Positions 1 to 5,747 of a DNA stretch of 5,747 nt are shown here, in pieces. Location: the NCBI GenBank assembly GCA_027489105.1, contig JAIYAJ010000352.1, positions 1 through 5,747 on the forward strand, read 5' to 3'. The notes beneath the pieces are model-generated. The model was not told where the DNA came from. It ran no database searches and saw only the letters and a program-made list of their open reading frames with translations. Each line of letters opens with the position of its first letter. Position 1 is the first letter of the stretch. Source of the stretch: Zymomonas sp. (GTDB lineage: Bacteria; Pseudomonadota; Alphaproteobacteria; Sphingomonadales; Sphingomonadaceae). The translations under genes and the position numbers were made by a program.

Positions 1-2704
1 AACGTGGAGCGCGACCGGGCGCAGGCAGCCGTCGTTGAGCGGGACGGGCCGGTCGATCAGAAGGCGCGCCGCATAGAGCGCCGCCGCGCGTACAGGCGGC
101 GATCTGCGCGGCGAGGTCGGCGATATTCTGGTCGGGGTTGCGCGCGGGCCAGCGATCGTCGGCGAGGATCGCGCGCATGTCGACCTCGCGGAAGTGCCCC
201 GCATCGACCAGCAGCACATTGTCGAGGATGATGCCCTCCTCGTCGATCGTCCGGCTGGTCGACGGCATCGACCCGGGGCTGATCCCGCCGACATCGGCAT
301 GATGGCCGCGCGCCGCGACGAAGAAGGCGGGCGCCGTATCGTCCGGTTCGACGAAGACCGGCATGATGACAGTGATGTCGGGCAGATGGGTGCCGCCCTG
401 ATAGGGCGCGTTGAGCGCATAGGCGTCGCCCGGCTTCATGCCGCGCCCGTCGCGCCCGTCGCCGCGCCGGGCGATGATCGTGCGGATGCTGTCGCCCATC
501 GAGCCCAGATGGACGGGGATGTGCGGCGCATTGGCGACCAGATTGCCGGCGGCGTCGAACAGCGCGCAGGAGAAATCGAGCCGCTCGCGGATGTTCACCG
601 ACGAGGCGCTCTGGCGCAGCGCCGCCCCCATCTCCTCGGCGATGGCCATGAACATGCCCGCGAAGATCTCGAGCCGGATCGGATCGGCCTCGACGCCCTG
701 CTCGAAACCCGTCGATTGCGGGCGAGGGGCCGTTCGATCGAGGATCAGGTTGCCGAGGCCATCGACCGTCGCGCGCCAGCCTGGCTCGACGGCGGTGGTC
801 GCGACCGGATCGACGATCAAAGCAGGCCCGTCCACCGCGAAGCCGGCGGGCATAGCCGCCCGGTCGAACAGCGGCGTCGCGCGCTCGGCCCCGTCCATCC
901 AGCAGCGGACGGTCGCAAGCGGCCTCGGCTCTTCGAGCGGCAGGGTAACGACCGCCTCCGTGCCGGTTGCCCCCTTCACCAGCGCCTCGACCCGGACCGC
1001 ATCGACGATCGGGTCACCCTGGCCGGCAAAGCCGAAGCGGCGGGAGAAGGCAGCCTCGAACGCGGCGCGCATCGTCGCAGCGTCTGCGAGAGGCACAGGA
1101 ATCGCGGAATCGCTGGCGGCATAGCGGACGAGGATGGTGGCGACGATGTCGGTCGCGGCGGGCAGCGCCATCCGCGCTTCGAGGGACAGCGCTTCGACCT
1201 CGCTGGCGAGTCCGTCCGCGTCATCGAGCCGCAGCGCGGTGCTGCGCTCGCGGATCACACCGCGATCGGCGAGGCCAATGCCATAGGCCGACAGCACGCC
1301 GGCCAGCGGGTGGATCATCACCCGCTCGATCGACAGGGCGTCGGCGACCAGACAGGCATGCTGTCCACCGGCGCCGCCGAAGCAGGCGAGGGTGAAGCGG
1401 GCGGGATCATGGCCGGCGCCGATCGAGACCGCCTTGATCGCATGCGCCATATTGGCGACGGCGATCGCGACCATCCCCTCTGCTGCCACGCGCGGATCGA
1501 TATCAGTCCCGGCTTCGGCGAGCAGTTCGGCGAAGCGCGCTTCGACCGCCGTACGGTCGATCGGCTCGTCCCCCGCCGGGCCGAACAGCCGGGGGAAATG
1601 ATCGGGCTGGATCTTGCCCAGCATGACGTTGCAATCGGTCACGGTCAGCGGCCCGCCGCGCCGGTAGCAGGCGGGGCCCGGCACCGCGCCGGCCGATTCC
1701 GGGCCGACGCGGAAGCGGCCCTTGTCGAAGCGGCAGATCGACCCGCCTCCGGCTGCGACCGTATGGATCTTCATCATCGGCGCGCGGATGCGGGCACCGG
1801 CGATGCGTGTCTCGGTCTCGCGCTCATAATCGCCCGCGAACAGCGACACGTCGGTCGAGGTGCCACCCATGTCGAAGCCGATGACATGATCGAAGCCCGC
1901 CGCCTGCGCGGTCCGCGCCATGCCGACGATCCCGCCCGCCGGTCCCGACAGGATCGCGTCCTTGCCGTGAAAGGCGTGGCCCTCGATCAGCCCGCCATTG
2001 GACTGCATGAACAAAGGCGTCGGCCCGTCGCCCAGCGCCCGGCGAACGCCGTCGACATAGCGCTTTAGCACCGGGGACAGGTAGGCATCGACCACGCTGG
2101 TGTCGCCGCGCGCGATCAGCTTGATCAGTGGGGCCACGTCATGGCTCGCCGAAACCTGCTCTAAACCGATCTCGCGCGCGATTTCGGCGAGCGCGGCTTC
2201 ATGCGCGGGGTAGCGATAGCCGTGCATCAGCACGATGGCGATGGCGCGGTAGCCGTCGGCATGGGCCTTGCGGAGCGCCGCCGATGCTGCCTCCCGGTCG
2301 AGCGGGCGCAGCACCTTGCCCTCGGCCGACACACGCTCGTCTATTTCGATCGTGCGGTCGTGCACGGGCGGGGGACGACGAATGGCGCGGGCGAACAGCT
2401 CGGGCCGTTCCTGATGGCCGATCGTCAGGGCATCGCCGAAGCCGCGTGTGATCGCGAGCAGCGTCGGTTCGCCCTTGCGTTCGAGCAGGGCATTGGTCGC
2501 GACGGTGGTTCCGATCCGCACTTCGAGCGAGGGCAGCGGTCCTGTGGGGGAGTCGGTCAGCCGACGGATCGCCGCGACCGCCGCATCGTCATAGCGCTCG
2601 GGGTCCTCGGACAGCAGCTTGGCGGTGACGATCCGCCCCGCCGGGTCGCGGGCCACCACATCGGTGAAGGTTCCGCCGCGATCGATCCAGAAATGCCAGG
2701 TCAC
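1..2704 (-). pseudogene. 5-oxoprolinase (HyuA-HyuB fusion), interrupted by a frame-breaking internal deletion; 3' end outside the window
   Basis: The intact enzyme is a cytoplasmic ATPase that opens 5-oxoproline (pyroglutamate) to glutamate. It starts at GTG (2702-2704), the only usable start because an in-frame TAG lies four codons upstream. HyuA-type half, residues 1 to about 655: WIDRGGTFTD at 6-15 (the oxoprolinase version of the N-terminal phosphate motif), a second motif DMGGTSTD at 278-285, and FGGAGGQH further on. HyuB-type half from about 675: PIRLEIF, NIRERLDFSCALFD, GGTHLPDI, and GHHADVGG at 800-807 followed by SPGSMP. The reading frame is open to the conserved NIADLAAQIAA (ends about residue 870, base 95). 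After that, frame 0 gives unrelated Arg/Pro-rich sequence, while the +1 frame gives LLIDRPVPLNDGCLRPV, a conserved HyuB motif normally found more than 100 residues later. I infer a deletion. Family members are usually about 1200 residues. No other stop or frameshift is seen, so the damage is recent or an assembly error. Identity is very secure; pseudogene status is likely. Confidence 0.85.
80..100 (-). other. Deletion/frameshift junction inside the 5-oxoprolinase gene
   Basis: Transcribed sequence up to base 95 encodes ...AQIAA in the main frame. From about base 93 downward the +1 frame encodes VRAAALYAARLLIDRPVPLN, which resembles the later HyuB segment. The join falls in a GC-rich stretch of CGC/GGC units, which could have supplied short homology for the deletion. 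The exact breakpoint cannot be fixed to the base without an intact relative. Confidence 0.7.
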
Positions 2705-2716
2705 CGGGCCAGCCTA

Positions 2717-2772
2717 GCAAAGCAGCGTTGCGACCGGTAGCCATGGTCCATGCGCACTATGCGCCGCTTTGC
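2717..2772 (-). repeat. Long-range inverted repeat between the DUF1905 gene and 5-oxoprolinase
   Basis: Bases 2717-2727 and 2762-2772 are complementary over 11 positions (one is a G-U pair in the minus-strand RNA). They enclose about 34 bases that contain ACCGGT, CCATGG and a GCGCA-N3-TGCGC arm pair. In the transcript the stem would end about 12 bases before the GTG start of the oxoprolinase. No U-run follows, so it is not a standard terminator. It could affect processing or initiation. No strong Shine-Dalgarno sequence is visible before that GTG. Confidence 0.35.
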
Positions 2773-2774
2773 GG

Positions 2775-3086
2775 TCAGACGGCGAGCGACACGGTCACCC
2801 TATCGCCCTCCGACAGTCCCTCGCGCTTCCGGACATCGGCCTTGACCGGCAGGATGAAGCCGCCGCTTTCCTTGTGCGGAAAGACCGATGTCTGCCATCG
2901 GGTGGCGCCTATGCGGGCGTCCACCCGGATCGAACCGAAGCCGCCGATGCGGCCGAGCGCGGCATAGCGCATCTCGGCCGCTGTCTGCCCGTCGATGGTC
3001 AGGAAGTGCCAGCCGCCGCCCTTGCCGTTCGGCTGCCAGCACCACAGGGGCGCTTCGATATCGAACCGATCGCTGGGTGGCACCAT
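2775..3086 (-). CDS. DUF1905 domain protein
   Basis: A 103-residue protein that is essentially one DUF1905 domain. Recognisable family features in order: aromatic-rich LWCW at about 14-17, GWHFLTI at 25-31, the GGFGSIRVDARIG segment at 48-60, TRWQTSVFP at 62-70, GGFILPVKADVRK at 75-87, and GLSEGDRVTVSL at 90-101. The function of the domain is not established. In other proteins it is often joined to a YdeI/OmdA-like C-terminal part, which is absent here. There is no signal peptide or membrane segment, so it is probably cytoplasmic. ATG at 3084-3086 is chosen because the domain begins directly after it and it lies only 5 bases past the amidohydrolase stop, which suggests translational coupling. 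The frame stays open upstream, but that part is out-of-frame sequence of the amidohydrolase gene. The 70-base gap to the oxoprolinase is compatible with one transcript. Confidence 0.85.
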   Translation of the reverse strand: MVPPSDRFDIEAPLWCWQPNGKGGGWHFLTIDGQTAAEMRYAALGRIGGFGSIRVDARIGATRWQTSVFPHKESGGFILPVKADVRKREGLSEGDRVTVSLAV

Positions 3087-3091
3087 GGCGC

Positions 3092-4429
3092 TCAGCTTGC
3101 CGGCGGGAAGACCGCCCGCGCGCCGCCCAGCTTGTGGACCACGCCGTGGCGCATCACGAAATCGACCTTCTCCATGCGGGCCACATCCTCGAGCGGGCTG
3201 CCCGCGACCGCGATGATGTCGGCGTCCTTGCCCGGTTCGATCGTGCCGATCGATGCGCTGCGCCCCAGCGCCTCGGCGGCGTTGACCGTGGCCGTCTTCA
3301 GCGCCGCGGCCGGGGTCATGCCCGCCTTGACGAGCAGGGTGAACTCGCGCGCGTTGATACCGTGGCGCGACACGCCGCTGTCGGTACCGAAGGCGACCTT
3401 CACCCCGGCGGCGATCGCCTTCGAATGGCTGGCAAAAGCAACCGCTGCCGCTTCCTCGGCCTTCGGGATCACGGCCGGGGGCAGGGCGCCCGCGCGGGCC
3501 TGTTCGACGGCGGTCACCGGCGCGATCATCGTCGGCACGAGCCAGGTGCCATTGGCCTTGAACATCTTGATCGCCTCGTCGTCGAGGAAGGTGCCATGAT
3601 CGACCGTGTCCACGCCGGCGGCGATGGCGGCCTTGGTGCCGGCCGCTGCATGGCTGTGGGTCGCGACCTTGCGACCCAGGCCGTGCGACGTATCGATGAT
3701 CGCCTTCATCTCCTCGTCGGTCATCGCCCGGCCGAGGCCGCCCGAGACGTTCGACAGCACGCCGCCGGTCGACATATATTTGATCACCTGTGCGCCGAGC
3801 GCGACCTGCTCGCGCACCGCACGGCGGCAATCGTCGGGGCCGTCGCAGGTGTTGGTCGCATGCTGGTGCATCGCCTCGGCGAAGGTTTCGGCAAGGCCGT
3901 TGGTGCGGTCGCCATGGCCGCCGGAGACCGAGATCGGCGCGCCCGCATTGACGATGGTCGGTCCGGCAATGTCGCCGCGCTCGACGCCCTCGCGCATCGC
4001 ACGCATGCCGCGCGCATTGCCGCCAAGGTCGCGCACCGTGGTGAAACCGGCCTCCAAAGTGGTGCGGGCATTGCCGATCGCGGTCAGCATGTCGTCCGCC
4101 TCGTCGCGGTTCAGCGCGGTCATCCGTGCGCGCATCGGATCGCCGCCGATGCCCCACAGGTGAACGTGCATGTCGACCAGCCCCGGCATCACGAAGCGAT
4201 CCTTCAGGTCGACCAGCGTCGCGCCCGGCAGCGGATCGGCATAGCCATCGCGGACTTCGGCGATCTTGCCGTCGCGGATGACGATCGTGCTCGGCCCGCG
4301 CGGCGCCTTGCCTGGTTCGGCCAGCAGCGCGCCGGCGTGAATCATCGTCACCTGCGGGGCGGCGGCGATGGCCTGGGGCGCGGCAGCGGCCAGGAGCAGG
4401 GCGGTGGCGAGAGCGATCGATCGGCGCAT
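3092..4429 (-). CDS. Secreted metal-dependent amidohydrolase, Xaa-Pro/Xaa-Arg-type dipeptidase family
   Basis: A 445-residue amidohydrolase-superfamily enzyme. Residues 1-22 form a signal peptide (basic MRR, Ala/Leu-rich core, AIA-A cleavage region), so it is probably periplasmic. Metal and catalytic residues visible: H88 and H90 in GLVDMHVHL, K217 in QVIKYMSTGG (the lysine expected to be carboxylated and bridge two metals), H258/H260 in ATHSHAA, H278 in VDHGTF and D350 in FGTDSGV. SGGHGDRTNG at 169-178 and the C-terminal GTIEPGKDADIIAV are typical of the family. Length is normal and nothing is missing. The subfamily resembles the Caulobacter-type dipeptidases and carboxypeptidases acting on Xaa-Lys/Arg or Xaa-Pro, but the substrate cannot be read from the sequence. 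ATG at 4427-4429 has AGGGG (4437-4441) seven bases upstream. First gene of the minus-strand group; DUF1905 follows after 5 bases. Confidence 0.9.
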   Translation of the reverse strand: MRRSIALATALLLAAAAPQAIAAAPQVTMIHAGALLAEPGKAPRGPSTIVIRDGKIAEVRDGYADPLPGATLVDLKDRFVMPGLVDMHVHLWGIGGDPMRARMTALNRDEADDMLTAIGNARTTLEAGFTTVRDLGGNARGMRAMREGVERGDIAGPTIVNAGAPISVSGGHGDRTNGLAETFAEAMHQHATNTCDGPDDCRRAVREQVALGAQVIKYMSTGGVLSNVSGGLGRAMTDEEMKAIIDTSHGLGRKVATHSHAAAGTKAAIAAGVDTVDHGTFLDDEAIKMFKANGTWLVPTMIAPVTAVEQARAGALPPAVIPKAEEAAAVAFASHSKAIAAGVKVAFGTDSGVSRHGINAREFTLLVKAGMTPAAALKTATVNAAEALGRSASIGTIEPGKDADIIAVAGSPLEDVARMEKVDFVMRHGVVHKLGGARAVFPPAS

Positions 4430-4468
4430 TGGAAGTCCCCTGTAGCGTGATGACGAACTGCTAACCGC

Positions 4469-4496
4469 TTTTTACGGCGATGAAAATCGCTGTCGG
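4469..4496 (-). promoter_or_regulatory. Possible sigma70-type promoter of the amidohydrolase group, with a palindrome in its spacer
   Basis: Read on the minus strand: CCGACA (4491-4496) as -35, 16 bases, then TAAAAA (4469-4474) as -10; each matches consensus at four of six positions. A start near 4462 would give a leader of about 32 bases carrying the AGGGG ribosome binding site. The spacer contains GCGAT-N4-ATCGC (4477-4490), which may be an operator. This is a by-eye call only. Confidence 0.35.
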
Positions 4497-4598
4497 CAGA
4501 GGGGCTCGCATCCGGCCAACCGGGCTACGGTCCGGGGGCGCCATCGCCCCGATCATCGCGCGGCCACTGGCCGGTCTCAGCTGACCGACAGGCGATAG

Positions 4599-4615
4599 GT
4601 AGTACTACTGCAGTA
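4599..4615. promoter_or_regulatory. Two overlapping perfect palindromes, candidate regulator binding site
   Basis: GTAGTACTAC (4599-4608) and TACTGCAGTA (4606-4615) are each perfect 10-base palindromes and share the bases TAC, giving GTAGTACTACTGCAGTA. Sites of this kind built on TAC/GTA half-sites are often bound by LuxR/FixJ-type helix-turn-helix regulators; that assignment is an inference. The site lies about 60-75 bases before the start of the hairpin cluster on the plus strand, a suitable place for an activator of an RNA from there. It is about 170 bases upstream of the amidohydrolase start. Confidence 0.4.
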
Positions 4616-4675
4616 AGCGTCCCGAATTGCGACAGGGCAGGGAATAGGCCACATGCGGCGCCTAGGCGGACGCAC

Positions 4676-4838
4676 GCCTCTCCCCCCGGGAGGCATCCCC
4701 CAGCGTCTGCCTTATGGCCGCAGGGCTCCCCCGAAAGTGAACGATTCCCCCGTCGTTCACCCCTGCGGCCGCCCCCTCCCTACCATCGCTGATCCTCGAA
4801 CCTGAGGGCGATCCGCACGCCCCCTCCGGCGCGGGGCG
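4676..4838 (+). ncRNA. Candidate structured RNA with C-rich loops (small RNA or leader)
   Basis: Plus-strand RNA folds by eye into four hairpins. (1) Stem 4676-4682/4688-4694, loop CCCCC. (2) Outer stem 4716-4725/4761-4770 (10 perfect pairs) stacked on inner stem 4737-4744/4753-4760 (8 perfect pairs), with an 11-base one-sided bulge (4726-4736) and an 8-base loop. (3) Stem 4785-4789/4808-4812 plus 4794-4797/4804-4807 with a 4-base bulge. (4) Stem 4818-4823/4833-4838, loop starting CTCC. TCCCCC occurs at 4681, 4696, 4727 and 4746, and its cytosines lie mostly in a loop, linker, bulge or loop respectively. Such exposed C-runs are known from 6C RNA and from alphaproteobacterial regulatory RNAs that mask Shine-Dalgarno sequences. 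The plus strand is chosen for this reason. A weak terminator-like hairpin (4843-4847/4855-4859) with TTTT at 4869-4872 follows. Ends are approximate and no clear promoter is seen. It could instead be the leader of the chemoreceptor gene. Confidence 0.45.
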
Positions 4839-4932
4839 CTGTCGGAAAGGTATCTTCCGCAGATCGTATTTTCCCCAATATTCGTCCAAAGCCGTCAGAG
4901 CATAGAGAAAAATATCTTGATAGTTCAATAGG

Positions 4933-4947
4933 TTAATAAAAGATTTA
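4933..4947 (+). promoter_or_regulatory. Possible CtrA box upstream of the chemoreceptor gene
   Basis: TTAA (4933-4936), seven bases, TTTA (4944-4947): seven of eight positions of the CtrA consensus TTAA-N7-TTAA. CtrA controls motility and chemotaxis genes in many alphaproteobacteria, which fits the gene 43 bases downstream. The same bases form an imperfect 19-base palindrome, GGTTAAT-N5-ATTTACC (4931-4949). A possible -35, TTGATA (4917-4922), precedes it but has no good -10 partner. The region is AT-rich, so a chance match is possible. Confidence 0.3.
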
Positions 4948-4975
4948 CCGGGACTTTCGGGGTTTTGCAGCGGAT

Positions 4976-4982
4976 GGAAGGG
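4976..4982 (+). promoter_or_regulatory. Ribosome binding site of the chemoreceptor gene
   Basis: GGAAGGG ends seven bases before ATG 4990-4992. It decides for this start over the in-frame ATG at 5020, which has no comparable sequence before it. Confidence 0.7.
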
Positions 4983-4989
4983 CTGCCCT

Positions 4990-5747
4990 ATGAGCGAACG
5001 GCAAGATCAGGGTGTTGGCATGGAACGGCGGCTGGATTTCATTCGGCTGACGGATGAAAATTATGAGGCTTTTCCGAAGATTCGTGCGGTGCTCGCCGAA
5101 TATGCGTCCGATGCCCTGGACGATCTCTATCGGCATATCGCCGAGACTCCCGAAATCGCGTCTTTCTTCGCCTCGAAGAAGCATGCGGACCACGCCCGCG
5201 ACAAGCAGCTGGAGCATTGGCGGGAACTGTTCGCACGGCGAATCGACGCCCAATATTTCGTGCGGGCGGAGCGGATCGGGCAGGTTCATGCGACGATCGG
5301 GCTGGAGCCGACCTGGTATATCGGCGGCTATGCGGCCGTCCTCGAACGCGTGATCGAGCGGGTGCTCACGCAGGGCCTGTTGACGCGGTTGAACGGCCGG
5401 GCGCTCAGCGACATGCTCGGTACGCTGGTCAAGACCGCGCTGCTCGATATGGACGTCGCGCTGTCATCCTATTTCCGCGTCGAAAGCGAGCGTCGTGCAG
5501 CGGTGGTCGACAAGCTCGGTACGGCGCTGCACCGGCTTGCCTCCGGCGACTTCACCGTGCGGCTCGAAGATCTTCCCGAGGATTATCGCAAGCTGGCGGA
5601 CGATTTCGAGACGATGCGCGCCCAGATGGCCGAGACGATCGGACGGGTCGCCCGCTCGTCCGACAGCATCAGCATCGGCTCGGCCGAGATCAGTCAGGCG
5701 TCGGACGATCTCGCCCAGCGGACCGAGCAGCAGGCAGCCAGCCTGGA
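4990..5747 (+). CDS. Globin-coupled methyl-accepting chemotaxis protein (HemAT-like), 3' end outside the window
   Basis: The first 252 residues of a soluble chemoreceptor. Residues about 15-165 form a protoglobin/globin-coupled sensor domain: H100 in QVHATIGLEPTWYIGGY is the expected haem-binding proximal histidine, and Y47 in DDLYRHI lies 53 residues before it, the same spacing as Tyr70 and His123 in Bacillus HemAT, so it is the likely distal ligand-contacting tyrosine. Residues about 168-218 look like a HAMP-type linker (LASGDFTVRLEDLP). From about 219 the helical signalling region begins; the last visible residues, LAQRTEQQAASL, match the usual first methylation helix. No signal peptide or membrane helix is present, so it acts in the cytoplasm, probably sensing O2 or a related gas and signalling to CheA through CheW. 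About half of the protein is expected to lie beyond the window. It is transcribed away from the amidohydrolase group. Confidence 0.9.
   Translation, partial: MSERQDQGVGMERRLDFIRLTDENYEAFPKIRAVLAEYASDALDDLYRHIAETPEIASFFASKKHADHARDKQLEHWRELFARRIDAQYFVRAERIGQVHATIGLEPTWYIGGYAAVLERVIERVLTQGLLTRLNGRALSDMLGTLVKTALLDMDVALSSYFRVESERRAAVVDKLGTALHRLASGDFTVRLEDLPEDYRKLADDFETMRAQMAETIGRVARSSDSISIGSAEISQASDDLAQRTEQQAASL

Larger units (their letters stand above)
4430..4989. other. 560-base divergent intergenic region without a convincing protein gene
   Basis: From left to right it holds the leader and possible promoter of the minus-strand amidohydrolase (4430-4496), a GC-rich part with two small hairpins (4535-4550 and 4561-4573), two overlapping perfect palindromes (4599-4615), a cluster of C-rich-loop hairpins (4676-4838), a weak hairpin followed by TTTT (4843-4872), and an AT-rich stretch (about 4862-4950) that probably contains the chemoreceptor promoter. 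Base composition switches abruptly from C-rich to A/T-rich near 4862. Confidence 0.6.

Noticed and set aside
194..2068. A 624-codon plus-strand open frame
   Set aside because: It lies wholly antisense to the oxoprolinase, whose family motifs are clear on the minus strand. Its composition (Arg, Asp, Ala, Gly rich, no motif) is that of a shadow frame in GC-rich coding DNA.
3087..4157. Upstream extension of the DUF1905 frame to 460 codons on the minus strand
   Set aside because: This part is the amidohydrolase gene in another frame. It is low-complexity Arg/Gly/Ala sequence, and the DUF1905 domain starts right at ATG 3086.
2888..4450. A 520-codon plus-strand open frame
   Set aside because: Antisense to the amidohydrolase and DUF1905 genes, with His/Arg/Ala-rich composition and no recognisable domain; a shadow frame.
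4535..4573. Two small hairpins (4535-4550 and 4561-4573) as a terminator
   Set aside because: Stems of five to six G/C pairs are common by chance in such DNA, no T-run follows on either strand, and no gene ends nearby.
4843..4872. Hairpin CGGAA/TTCCG followed by TTTT as a definite terminator of the RNA candidate
   Set aside because: The stem has only five pairs and the T-run is short and nine bases away, so it is mentioned only as a weak possibility.
4662..4928. An 88-codon minus-strand open frame in the intergenic region
   Set aside because: Its first codon is TTG without a good ribosome binding site, its C-terminal part is read through the hairpin cluster, and no family is recognised. The N-terminal 25 residues look protein-like, so it is not entirely excluded.
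4917..4928. TTGA-N4-TCAA resembling an FNR/FixK box, tempting next to an oxygen sensor
   Set aside because: The FNR/FixK consensus has six bases between the TTGA and TCAA halves; here there are four, so the geometry is wrong.
4945..5353. Short open frames on both strands over the start of the chemoreceptor gene
   Set aside because: They overlap the globin domain coding sequence out of frame and show no motif.

Overview
The window is GC-rich, with strong G/C preference at third codon positions. It looks like a chromosomal fragment of an alphaproteobacterium, most likely a sphingomonad. That placement is inferred from base composition, the type of genes, and a cytoplasmic globin-coupled chemoreceptor whose signalling region is typical of alphaproteobacterial receptors. 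No tRNA, rRNA, insertion sequence or CRISPR array was seen.

Layout: a minus-strand gene group fills the left three quarters of the window. In transcription order it is a secreted metal-dependent amidohydrolase (3092-4429), a small DUF1905 protein (2775-3086, 5 nt after the amidohydrolase) and a large 5-oxoprolinase (starts at 2704 and runs off the left edge). A 560-base intergenic region (4430-4989) separates this group from a divergent plus-strand gene, a globin-coupled methyl-accepting chemotaxis protein (4990 to the right edge).

Two things stand out. First, the 5-oxoprolinase is interrupted near its left end. Its HyuB half reads normally to about residue 870. There the frame changes by one base and the sequence jumps to a motif that normally lies more than 100 residues further on. 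This is what an internal, frame-breaking deletion would leave, so the gene is called a probable pseudogene. Second, the intergenic region holds a row of predicted hairpins (4676-4838) in which the hexamer TCCCCC occurs four times, each time in a loop, bulge or linker. This is the architecture of a C-rich-loop small RNA that could pair with Shine-Dalgarno sequences, or of a structured leader for the chemoreceptor gene.

How the genes may work together: the amidohydrolase (peptide-type substrates, probably periplasmic) and the 5-oxoprolinase (5-oxoproline to glutamate) would fit salvage of peptides with pyroglutamyl ends. That is an inference, and the oxoprolinase step would now be lost. The chemoreceptor would sense oxygen or a similar gas through haem and feed the chemotaxis pathway. 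It has a good Shine-Dalgarno sequence and an AT-rich promoter region containing a possible CtrA box.
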